Part shown: positions 41,161 to 50,100 of the stretch, one piece after another
How positions within the stretch are numbered: the stretch's first letter is position 1
How the letters are laid out: each line of letters starts with the position of its first letter
Virus record (IMG/VR): IMGVR_UViG_3300033182_000487
Location: 49,149 to 113,148 of that record
From: a virus
DNA length: 64,000 bases
Strand: one strand, 5' to 3'
Notes under the pieces: generated by a model
Seen by the model: only the letters and a program-made list of their open reading frames with translations
What the model was told of the DNA's origin: nothing
Database searches by the model: none
Program-made: the position numbers and the translations under genes

Positions 41161-42614
41161 CCTTGTCTGCTGTGTCCCTATCGAGGACCGCTTCACGCTT
41201 CTCCGACCAGTACGAGTCTGCGGGGACGCTGGGTGGCGTGGACCCATCCCTTGCGAAGGAGATGGCTCAGTCCGGGTTGCTGGACGGCGACTCGGAGGAC
41301 GACAAGATCCCCACGTCGTCGAAGCCCATCAAGTCCGTCCAGTTGAACCCATCGCAGACGACCCTCGTGCTGAAAGACGTGGTGGGCATCGCTCTGGAGA
41401 TGCTGCTCAAGCGGCAGGGCCTCGGGGAAGACCTGGGAGCCCTGGTGTCCTCCGACCGCTACATCATGGACGGGCACCACCGCTGGGCCGGGAGCATCCT
41501 CGCTCATGGCCCACGAGCCTCAGTGAAGGTGTGGCTGTCCTCCCTGCCGGGGAAGGAACTCGTCCGGGTGTTGAACATCGTGAGCAAGGGGGCCTATGGG
41601 GTCACCTCCGGGAACACAGGCACCGGGTCCATCAACGACTTGACCCCAGCCAACGTCCGCCGCCAGTTGGAGACGTTCCTCCGCGAGGGGCGGCAGCACA
41701 AGCATTTCTCACCCTCAGCCGAGCAGGTGGCGAAGATCCTGGAGACCAACTTCGGGTCGGTGGAGAACGGGGTCAACGTGCTCGCCGAGCGGGCGAAGTT
41801 GATCCCGAAGGCGGTCCCCTCCTGGGCCCCTGTCCGGGACCAGATGCCGGTCATCCGCCGGAAGAAGGTCCAGGACGCAGCGAAGTTGCTCACTCAGGGG
41901 GTGGTGGACTGGGCCCCGCCCTACTCCGACTCCGAGCGCAGGGCTTCATTCGGTAGTGCGTCTATGGCCCCCCTCCCCGTAGGAGAGACATCCATGCGTC
42001 CTGATCCCACCCGCGTTGCAGCCCGATACGCTTCGCAGTCGAAGACTGCTGGCATGGTCCGTACTGCGGGCGAGGTCCGCTTCATCAAGGACCGCAGCGG
42101 TGACGCTGGCGAGTGGGCTTTCGGCCCTCCCGGTCCCAGCGAGCGTGACATCCAGCAGGACTTCGTGTTCAACGCGAAGCACCTCAAGCCACTGGCCCAG
42201 ACCCTCCGGTCTGCGCTGATGGCCCTCGGTCACGTCACCAGCGCCTACAACAAGTTCGTCAAGATCAAGAGCCGCAACGTGTCCCCCGACGGGTCGCTGG
42301 GCGGCAAGGGGTACATTCAGAAGATCCCCGACATGCGACGGCAACTGATGAACTGCGTGGAAGCACTCTCCGCTCTGACCGACACCATCTACGACGAGAT
42401 GACTGCACCTCACTGGAACCCCACCGAGGACACCCTCGACCCCCGCGACCGTGAGGAGGTCAAGGAGATCATCGAGGACGCCGAGGAGATCAAGGACGAT
42501 CCCGAGGCGTGGGCGTCCGGTCAGGAAGAAGAACTCGACGCGGAAAACGAGGAGGCGATGGGCAAGACCGCTCGCCGTGTGATGCTTCGGTACGCGAACA
42601 GGAGGCTCGCATGA
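41157..42614 (+). CDS. ParB-like domain protein fused in frame to a second virion protein
   Basis: 485 residues from GTG 41157. Residues 1-260: a SLSRTASRFSDQ start and a ParB/sulfiredoxin-like domain with YIMDGHHRWAG near 102-112, the family's nucleotide-binding motif. Residues 261-279 are the translation of what looks like an intergenic region: it contains a perfect motif B at 41951 and the ribosome site AGGAG before ATG 41994. Residues 280-485 are a second, separate-looking protein ending in TARRVMLRYANRRLA. A TAG stop lies in another frame inside the motif B. This may be a recent gene fusion by indel. Confidence 0.65.
   Translation: MTLSAVSLSRTASRFSDQYESAGTLGGVDPSLAKEMAQSGLLDGDSEDDKIPTSSKPIKSVQLNPSQTTLVLKDVVGIALEMLLKRQGLGEDLGALVSSDRYIMDGHHRWAGSILAHGPRASVKVWLSSLPGKELVRVLNIVSKGAYGVTSGNTGTGSINDLTPANVRRQLETFLREGRQHKHFSPSAEQVAKILETNFGSVENGVNVLAERAKLIPKAVPSWAPVRDQMPVIRRKKVQDAAKLLTQGVVDWAPPYSDSERRASFGSASMAPLPVGETSMRPDPTRVAARYASQSKTAGMVRTAGEVRFIKDRSGDAGEWAFGPPGPSERDIQQDFVFNAKHLKPLAQTLRSALMALGHVTSAYNKFVKIKSRNVSPDGSLGGKGYIQKIPDMRRQLMNCVEALSALTDTIYDEMTAPHWNPTEDTLDPRDREEVKEIIEDAEEIKDDPEAWASGQEEELDAENEEAMGKTARRVMLRYANRRLA
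41951..41965 (+). promoter_or_regulatory. Motif B promoter-like element inside a reading frame
   Basis: CGGTAG at 41951, CTAT at 41962-41965, spacer 5. It lies inside the open frame 41157-42614, 28 nt before an internal ATG with AGGAG. Confidence 0.6.
41994..42614 (+). CDS. Internal-start product of the fused gene: RVA-motif protein
   Basis: 206 residues if translation begins at ATG 41994 (AGGAG at 41981). The start DPTRVAARYASQSKTAG and the end ARRVMLRYANRRLA are both copies of the recurring RVAxRY motif. The middle is helical, with LKPLAQTLRSALMALGHV and an acidic DREEVKEIIEDAEEIKDD region. It has the same layout of promoter, leader and start as other late genes, so it is probably made separately even if the longer fusion also is. 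Confidence 0.5.
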   Translation: MRPDPTRVAARYASQSKTAGMVRTAGEVRFIKDRSGDAGEWAFGPPGPSERDIQQDFVFNAKHLKPLAQTLRSALMALGHVTSAYNKFVKIKSRNVSPDGSLGGKGYIQKIPDMRRQLMNCVEALSALTDTIYDEMTAPHWNPTEDTLDPRDREEVKEIIEDAEEIKDDPEAWASGQEEELDAENEEAMGKTARRVMLRYANRRLA

Positions 42615-44785
42615 GCAACGACAAGACCGCAGAACTCGACATCCTCGCGGAAGCCTTCCTGCCCTCCGACCTTCTGACCCCATCCCTGGGGTCCAACTAC
42701 GGTCTCGATGGCTACCCCGACATGGAGTACAACATGGGTGTGCTCGATGCGGTGGTGAACCCCGACTACCACGAGTCTCCCGCTCTCCCGACAGGCGTCC
42801 GTATGACGGCTGCTGCGGAGATGGATGTGCAGGACATCCTGGACGGGCAGCCCCTCGCCGATCTGGACTGGCTTGATCCCAGCCAGATGCAGGACGAGGA
42901 GCGCCTCCCCGAAAACCCTGTAGACCTCGGAATCCCAGAACTCATTGAGGCATGGGGTGTGAACCGCCGCACCGACGGCACGCATCTCACCGCGCACCAG
43001 CGCGATCTCACCCGCGCTCGCTACGAGCAGTCCCTGGAGGACACGGGTGGTCGCAAGCGCGTCAACGCTCGCACCATGGAAAAGGTGATCACACACGCCA
43101 TGCGCCGGTCCATCGAAGGGCAGCACATCGACCGTGTAGTGCGCGAAGCCGCCGAGAGCCTGGGAACCGAGTTCAAGCGCATCGTCCCGCACCTCCGTGC
43201 CGTCAAGGCGGATCACGGACTCGCGGGCAACGTGTTCATCCGTGCCGCCGCCTACCCCGGATGGGGTGCTGGCAAGGGCAAGGATCACGCGAAGAAGTAC
43301 GCGAAGCAGGCCCGCTACATCATCGTCTCCGAGCGAGACATGGAGCAGGCCACCTGGATTCAGAACGGTCGCTGTGCCTACACGGGCAAGGTGGCTGTGA
43401 CCCAGGTGCCGTGGGAGCGGGCCCTCGCCTACTATGCGCCTCGGCTGGAAGCCACAGGCCGGAAGGTTGCATCGGGTGATCCGAAAGCAGCACTCCGGGC
43501 AGCCTTCCTGACCAACCAGACCCAGCGTGTTGCCCACGGTGAGAACCTCCCCGTCTACAAGGCGGCGGGGGACGACATCACCGCTGCGGAAGCACGCCTC
43601 GCCGTGGATCAGGCCGACACCACCCGTAAGGTGGTCGAGGTCACGGAAGCCCACCTCCGGCAGCGTCTCGCTGCGTGGCGGAAGGCTCACATGCTCGACG
43701 ATATGCAGGTGCGATCCATCATCGACAGTACGGCCTCACCCAATGACAAGTTGGCCGCAGCAGTCGAGATGGTCACCGCCACCCGACGTGGCTCCTTCAC
43801 AGGGGCTGCGAACCGTGGGGAGGATGCGGCGCAGGAGCGCCACGAACGCACCCTCGCCGCGAAGCGGGAACGTCGCCAGGCCCACAGCGAGCGGTTGGCT
43901 GCTCTCTCCGAGCAGCGCCGACAGGAAGACATCAAGGCCCGCGTGGCTACCGTGCTCAAGCACATCGAGCGTGGGGCCCGTGGCTCCTACCTGCGGAAGA
44001 TCATCGCGAAGACGATCCCGCAGGAGTACGCCAGTGCAGCCACCCCGATGCTGCTGCCGACCCTCAAGAAAACGGGGGCTCTGCGAGACTCCGTGGCGAA
44101 GGTCGCGTCCTACGACGGCCCTGTCTTTGAGGTCGCCCAGCCGGAACGGACCTCGGTGACGCTCACCGCGCACGAGACGGCTCTGGCGAAGGCTGCATCG
44201 GCTGGGGGCACCAGCGTTCCGGTCATCCGTGGCACCCTCCAGAAGATCCGGCAGGCTATGTCCGAGGGCATGGCGGGCAAGGATCTCAGCGGGTTCATCG
44301 GGCTCCGCTTCACCGAGCGGGTGCTGACCGCCTCCACCGACCTGATCGCAGAAATCCGAGGCCGCCACGAAGGCGCGTCCGGTCACCTGTACGTCGATGC
44401 CGAAGCCTACGCTTCGCCTACGGGATCAGCGGGCTGCGAGAAGGCCGCGTCGAAGCACCGCGCCAACCAGATTCCCTCCGTGGCTGCCATGGACCGCTGC
44501 GCGTCCTGCACACTGGTCCGCACCCTGGAGGACGGCACCCGCAAGTGCGGTGCCTACAACAAGACCCTCCTGGATGACATCACCGGGGATGACATCGACA
44601 GGATCAAGGCGGCCAACATCAAGGGCGCTGACATGAACGACGCCGAGGTCACCGCCTCACTGTTCGCTCCTACCTATGATCCCTCCGAGTTCAACCTGCA
44701 CAACGCGAACCTGGAAGGCATCGAGACCGCCCTCCCCGAGACCGAGAAGTTGTCGGAGATCTTCTTTGGTGGCTGGGATCTGTAG
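42611..44785 (+). CDS. Large virion-module protein with C-terminal cysteine cluster
   Basis: 724 residues from ATG 42611 (ATGA overlap). The N-terminal 100 residues are acidic. A long helical region follows (about 420-480: AAQERHERTLAAKRERRQAH, charged coiled coil). The last 110 residues contain a possible zinc site: GCEKAAS, then RCASCTLVR and KCGAYNKTLL, a pattern seen at the end of several large phage proteins. No catalytic motif recognised. Probably an internal virion protein or assembly scaffold of the cargo cluster. Confidence 0.6.
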   Translation: MSNDKTAELDILAEAFLPSDLLTPSLGSNYGLDGYPDMEYNMGVLDAVVNPDYHESPALPTGVRMTAAAEMDVQDILDGQPLADLDWLDPSQMQDEERLPENPVDLGIPELIEAWGVNRRTDGTHLTAHQRDLTRARYEQSLEDTGGRKRVNARTMEKVITHAMRRSIEGQHIDRVVREAAESLGTEFKRIVPHLRAVKADHGLAGNVFIRAAAYPGWGAGKGKDHAKKYAKQARYIIVSERDMEQATWIQNGRCAYTGKVAVTQVPWERALAYYAPRLEATGRKVASGDPKAALRAAFLTNQTQRVAHGENLPVYKAAGDDITAAEARLAVDQADTTRKVVEVTEAHLRQRLAAWRKAHMLDDMQVRSIIDSTASPNDKLAAAVEMVTATRRGSFTGAANRGEDAAQERHERTLAAKRERRQAHSERLAALSEQRRQEDIKARVATVLKHIERGARGSYLRKIIAKTIPQEYASAATPMLLPTLKKTGALRDSVAKVASYDGPVFEVAQPERTSVTLTAHETALAKAASAGGTSVPVIRGTLQKIRQAMSEGMAGKDLSGFIGLRFTERVLTASTDLIAEIRGRHEGASGHLYVDAEAYASPTGSAGCEKAASKHRANQIPSVAAMDRCASCTLVRTLEDGTRKCGAYNKTLLDDITGDDIDRIKAANIKGADMNDAEVTASLFAPTYDPSEFNLHNANLEGIETALPETEKLSEIFFGGWDL

Positions 44786-44794
44786 GAGGATGCG

Positions 44795-47176
44795 ATGTCG
44801 TTTGGGCCCTCAGCACGAAGGGTAGCCCGCCGTAAGCAGGCGGACGCGGACCACGCCACCTCCATCGCTCTGATGAAGTGGCTGTCGAAGCAGACAAAGA
44901 GTCTGGGGATCGCGCAGCACGTCTACATCGTGGGCGGTGCGGTGCGGAACTTCGTGCTGGACCAGCCCATCAAAGACATCGACATGGTGGTGGACTCGCT
45001 CGCCCTGCGGGGCAACCGCGACTCCGAGTGGGTGGCACAGCGCCTCGCCCAGCGGATTCCCGGCTCCGCGATGCCGAAGATCCACACCTCCAACCTGGGG
45101 GTGTCCACCATCAAGATCACAGGCGACTGGCTGCTCGACGGCAACCAGATGAAAGGCAAGGACATCGACATCGCGAACGCCCGTGAGGAGGAGTACGCGG
45201 TGGACCCCGCGACGGGCGAGTACACCGGACACAAGCCCATCAAGGTGAGCCCGACCACGATGGAGATCGACGTCTCCCGCCGTGAGTTCACGTTCAACAC
45301 GCTCATGTGGTCGCTGATGTCGGTCGCCGACGGCCCCGACAAGGCTGAAATCATCGACATCACTGGCTGCGGTCTGCGCGACTTGAAGAACCGCGAGATG
45401 CGCTGCCCCAGCGATCCCGACGAGACGTTCGCGCAAGACCCCACCCGGATCATCCGCACCATCAAGTTCGCCTTCAAGTACGGCATGAAGTTGCCACCCG
45501 ACGTGAAGGCCGCAGCGAAGCGGCAGGCGAAAGGGCTCAAGCGCATCCCGTCGAAGGCGTGGACCGTGCTCCAGACCATCGTGTTCGACAACCCTCAGTA
45601 CAAGAAGGCCCTCGACGTCATGGCTGACCTCGGGGTCACGGACGTGCTGGCCGAGATGATGCAGTCGGACAAGCAGTTCCGCTCCACCCTGGGCAAGTAC
45701 TCCCAGGGCCGGGGGTTGGCCTACATGTTCGACCTGATGGACGTGGGCATTCCCGTTGACGAGCCCTTGAAGTTCCTCGACGCGGACCAGCGGAAGCGTC
45801 TCCGAGAGGTCACGACGGGCATGGACCGCGATGACGCGATGGCCTACCTGGAGGCGTTGAAGAACCCCGGCAAGGTCTACGACCGCAAGTTCATCCCCAC
45901 CCTTGCCAACAGCCTCGGCTACGGCGGCAAGCAGATGCGGAACTTCATGCAGACGGTCACCCCGCTTGGCCGGGAAGCCCTGCTGCGTGACCCCAGCCTC
46001 AAGGACAACCCGTCGGCACTGATGCGCGAGGTCGAGCAGGCTGCGAAGCGAGCCCTCCCTACTCGGGTGGCGATGCGGTGGGCCTCCGAGAACGAGCCTA
46101 CTGACCCTGGCCTGTGGGCGAAGGTGCAGGCCCTCGCCAAGGGTGAGCAGAAGTCCATGACCCACGACGGCAAGACCATCGAGGCTCCCAACGACGGTGC
46201 GGGCTTCAAGGTGTTCCCGAGCGCCTACGCCAACGGCTGGGCGAGCAAGACCTACGGTGATCTCGGCGGCGGCTGGAAGAAAAAGGCTTCCGCATCTCGC
46301 ATCGCTGATGCGTGGGGTCCGATGCTCCGTGAGGCACGCAGCCAGAACCCCTATGCCACTGATTTCGGGGGTAGTTGGACCATCAAGTTCGACGTTGGAC
46401 GGATGGAGCCTCTGCTCTGGACACCTTCTGGGTTCAAGGATTCCCGCAAACTGGACTACACGCGCTCGTCACGCAGTCCGAAGGACTTCCGTACACAGGC
46501 GGAAGCCAACCGTGAGATCCAGACAGAGGTGTTGGACTTCATCCGAGACTACAGGTCAGATCAAGCAGACCTGATTCGTGGGTGGGGTTCTCGTACCGCT
46601 CGCGGCAAGGCGAAGAAGGACGTGGGCCACGGCGGGCTGGACGAGTGGTTTAGCGGCCACGGCGGGGCCAAGGGGAAGGGCGAAGGTGCTACCTGGGGTG
46701 ACTGGGTGGCCATCTCCCCCGTGACGAAGACCCTCGACTCTGGGAAGAAGGTCGAGAAGGGCGACATCGTGGGCGACTGCGGCATCTCCGATGACCCCGA
46801 CTGGAAGGAGATCACGAAGGGCGGCAAGGATCCGCTCAAGTGTATGCCTCGCCAGAAGGCCCACGACATGCCGAAGGCCGAGCGCGCCGAGAAGGCGAAA
46901 GCGAAGCAAAGGGCCGAGAAGGCTGACTCCAACCGGGGCAAGAAGCCAACCATGACCCCGACCTTCCAGAAAGAGAAGGGCAAGAAGAAGGCGTCTTCAG
47001 ATTGGTACTACCCGTGGGATGTGGCGAGCGGCTGCATCTGGGGGTCGGGCGCGTTCAAGTCCGTTGAGCCTGTCGAGACCTGTGGCGTTGAGAAGTCAGC
47101 GACGGTGCAGCGCATCCAGATGAAGCGGGAAGCCTCCGCACGGCTCCGCGCTGCGTGGCGAGGCGACCGTGGCTGA
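44795..47176 (+). CDS. Nucleotidyltransferase (CCA-adding/poly(A) polymerase-like) virion-module protein
   Basis: 793 residues; ribosome site AGGAGG. The N-terminus SARRVARR is an RVA motif. Residues 43-230 match class II tRNA nucleotidyltransferases: VGGAVRN (47-52) with DIDMVVD (61-67) carrying the metal-binding aspartates, RREFTFNTL (162-170) and DPTRIIRTIKFAFKYG (215-230). A helical neck follows. After a second RVA motif (PTRVAMRWASE) come units common in phage proteins: AYANGWASKTYGDLGGGW and GLDEWFSGHGG with a cysteine-containing tail. A codon-atypical patch lies at 46316-46610. It may modify RNA 3' ends; the substrate is unknown. Confidence 0.75.
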   Translation: MSFGPSARRVARRKQADADHATSIALMKWLSKQTKSLGIAQHVYIVGGAVRNFVLDQPIKDIDMVVDSLALRGNRDSEWVAQRLAQRIPGSAMPKIHTSNLGVSTIKITGDWLLDGNQMKGKDIDIANAREEEYAVDPATGEYTGHKPIKVSPTTMEIDVSRREFTFNTLMWSLMSVADGPDKAEIIDITGCGLRDLKNREMRCPSDPDETFAQDPTRIIRTIKFAFKYGMKLPPDVKAAAKRQAKGLKRIPSKAWTVLQTIVFDNPQYKKALDVMADLGVTDVLAEMMQSDKQFRSTLGKYSQGRGLAYMFDLMDVGIPVDEPLKFLDADQRKRLREVTTGMDRDDAMAYLEALKNPGKVYDRKFIPTLANSLGYGGKQMRNFMQTVTPLGREALLRDPSLKDNPSALMREVEQAAKRALPTRVAMRWASENEPTDPGLWAKVQALAKGEQKSMTHDGKTIEAPNDGAGFKVFPSAYANGWASKTYGDLGGGWKKKASASRIADAWGPMLREARSQNPYATDFGGSWTIKFDVGRMEPLLWTPSGFKDSRKLDYTRSSRSPKDFRTQAEANREIQTEVLDFIRDYRSDQADLIRGWGSRTARGKAKKDVGHGGLDEWFSGHGGAKGKGEGATWGDWVAISPVTKTLDSGKKVEKGDIVGDCGISDDPDWKEITKGGKDPLKCMPRQKAHDMPKAERAEKAKAKQRAEKADSNRGKKPTMTPTFQKEKGKKKASSDWYYPWDVASGCIWGSGAFKSVEPVETCGVEKSATVQRIQMKREASARLRAAWRGDRG

Positions 47177-50100
47177 CCCGAAGCGCCTGGCAACCCTCCA
47201 CAAGCAGGGGGGCATCTACAAGCCGATGTCGGAGATCACGCCCGGCACTCAGGACTTGCTCGATTCGCCGACCCCGGCGTGGCTGGACCGCGACTACCCC
47301 TACGTCGCCCCTCCCGGAGAGGAGCACACGCTCCAGGAACTCAACTACCTCGTCTCGCTGATCCCGCTCCGTGAGAAGTGGGGCCCCTTCATCAAGGCTG
47401 CCGACGAGGACGTGGCAGGTCTGTTCGTGACTCTGTGCTCCGAGTTGGGTGCTCCCTGTGATCCTGATGCGCTCCATGAGATGGCCGACGAGGCCGCCAT
47501 CCTGATCACGAAGTTGAAGTGGCTCTACAACAGGCCGCGCCCCTACCAGATCGCCGAGAAGCACCAGCGCCTTGAAGGACAGGGCAGCGTGTGGCGACCC
47601 GGCGATTTCCCCGTCATGGGCACCGCGTCCGCGCACTCCCCGGCGTACCCGAGCGGCCACACCATCCAGTCGTTCCTGTTCGCTTCCCGACTGAGCGAGA
47701 CGTCCCCGCAGCACCGCAAGGCGTTCATGGACCTCGCCGAGAAGGTGTCCTTCTCCCGAGCCGTCGGCGGCTACCACTGGCCGTCTGACCTCGCGTTCGG
47801 CAAGGACATCTTCCGCCACATCGTCATGCCCCTGATGCCCTCGGCGGTCCGTGTGGCAAAGACCTTCACGGTGAACAAAGGCGACCCCATCTGGTACGGC
47901 AAGTACCAGAACAAGCGTGGGATCATCGACGGATTCAGCACCAACGACAAGGGCGACACCCTCATCACCGTCGAGCAGGTGCCCAACGAGTCTGGGCGCA
48001 AGCAGCCGAAGGAGATGAAACTGTTCAAGGTGCGCCCCCGCAAGGTCGAGGAGAAGAAGGCCGGGGGATCACGGACGCTCTACTACGTCGGCAAGCGCCC
48101 GGCACAGCCGAAGCCGAAGCGCGCCGAGTGGCGTCAACGAGGCCAGGACACTCCCGACTGGGTGCGTCCGTGGCTCGACGCCCCTGTGTCGAAGGGTGTC
48201 TTCCTGACCTCCAACCCGTTCCTCGTCGCTCCGAAGCACGGTGTGTTCGGGCACGTCTACGCCTACGAGGTTCCCCAGTGGGTCATCAAGGAGGCCAAGG
48301 GCATCCACCGCAAGGACGGGGCCAGCGAGGTCTTGATCCCCGAGCCGCTGTGGGAGCATGTGAAGTTCAAGGGCAAGTCCATGAGCCAGGACGACTTCCT
48401 GGACCAGGTCTACGGCAGCGACGACGCCGCCTTCACCCGGTCGCGGGGGAACAGGTACAGGACAAAGGCGGACTGGGAGGCCAGCAGGATGGCGTCTGTC
48501 CCGAAGAAGTACGAGCACATCGACTTCAAGCCCCCGGAGGGCGTGGCAAACGCCGCCGCGAAGGGGCTGGAACTGCGCCAGAAGGCCAGTCCGTCGAACC
48601 GTGGTGGCCTGACCCCAGCCGAAGCCAGCAAGCAGGGCATCGGCTCCGGCGTCCAGCGAGCGGTGAACCTCAAGAACCGTGATCCTGTCTCGCCGAAGGT
48701 CATCAAGCAGATGAAGGGCTTCCTCTCGCGCTCCGAGAAGTCCAGCGAGATCAGTGCGGAGAACCGGGGAACACCGTGGAACGACAAGGGCTACGTCGCG
48801 TGGCTGTTGTGGGGCGGTGATCCCGCGAAGGCGTGGGTCGAGAAGGTCATCAAGCAGATGGACGCCGCCGACGAGAAGGAGAAGCAGTCGAAGCAGGCTG
48901 CGGTCCGTTCGGCTGCGTCGAAGGCCCTGTCCAAAAAGGAAGTCCCGAAGGCGGATGGGAAGGGCACCACGACCGTCTACGAGTACGGCCCCCGCCAGGT
49001 GGCCGAGCGCCACAGGGAGAAGGCCGTCCGCATCGAGGCCCTCCGCAAGAAGATGGCCGACCTGCGCCAGAAGGCTCGTGGTGATCTCACCGCGAGTGAC
49101 CCTGAGACCAGGCTCACCGCGTTGGCGGTGTGCCTGATGGACGAGACCTACGAGCGCGTGGGCAACGAGAAATCCGCAAAGGACGGGCACTACGGGGTCA
49201 CCAACTGGACGGCGGACCACATCACGCTGTCGGACAAGGCGGCGACCATCCGGTACACCGGGAAGTCCGGCGTCAAGCACGAGAAGAAGGTCACCAACGC
49301 CCGTGTGCTCTCGGCACTCCGCAAGGCCCTCAAGGGCAAGGGCAAGGGCGACAAGGTGCTCTGCGACGGGGACGAGTGCTCGATCCTCGCCAAGGACGTG
49401 AACGCCTACCTCAAGCCCTACGGGATCACGGCGAAGGACATCCGTGGGCTCCACGCCAACGAGGAGATGAAGCACCACCTCAAGGCCCAGCGCAAGGCGG
49501 GTCCGGCTGACCTCCCGCACTCGCGCAAGGAGAAGGACCAGATCCTCAAGGCCGAGTTCCAGGCTGCGCTTGATCTCGCTGCTGCCGCTGTGGGCCACGA
49601 GGCTTCCACACTACGCAGTCAATACCTCGTACCCAGTATGGAAGCGTCCTACACACATGACGGCACGGTGCTCGACCGGCTCGACAAGAAGGCCACCCTC
49701 TCCGACTCCGAGAAGGAGGACCGGGAGACCGAGCGCCTGGTCCGCCGGTCTCCGAAGAAGAAGCCGCCTCGTCGTGACAAGGAGCGGGGCCGGATCGAGG
49801 GCGTCGAGGATGACCCCGACCCCGACGAGAAGCAGGACCAGAAGGATCGGTCGAACAACTACAAGGATGCGGCTGCCCGGCTCGCCCTGCGGTATCTGAC
49901 CGCAGGTGCAGCGAAGTCGAAGCGCCGCCGGAACAGGCCCCCCTCGGAACGCGAACTCGCCCGACGGAAGCAGCAGTCCGACGCCGCGAAGGCAAAGAAC
50001 CCGAAGCGCAAGGCCCCGCCGAAACTCAAGGAGGCTCCCGCCCCGAGCGGTGACCGTGAGGAACGCAAAGTCGGAGACGTCTGGGAAGGCAAGGACGGCA

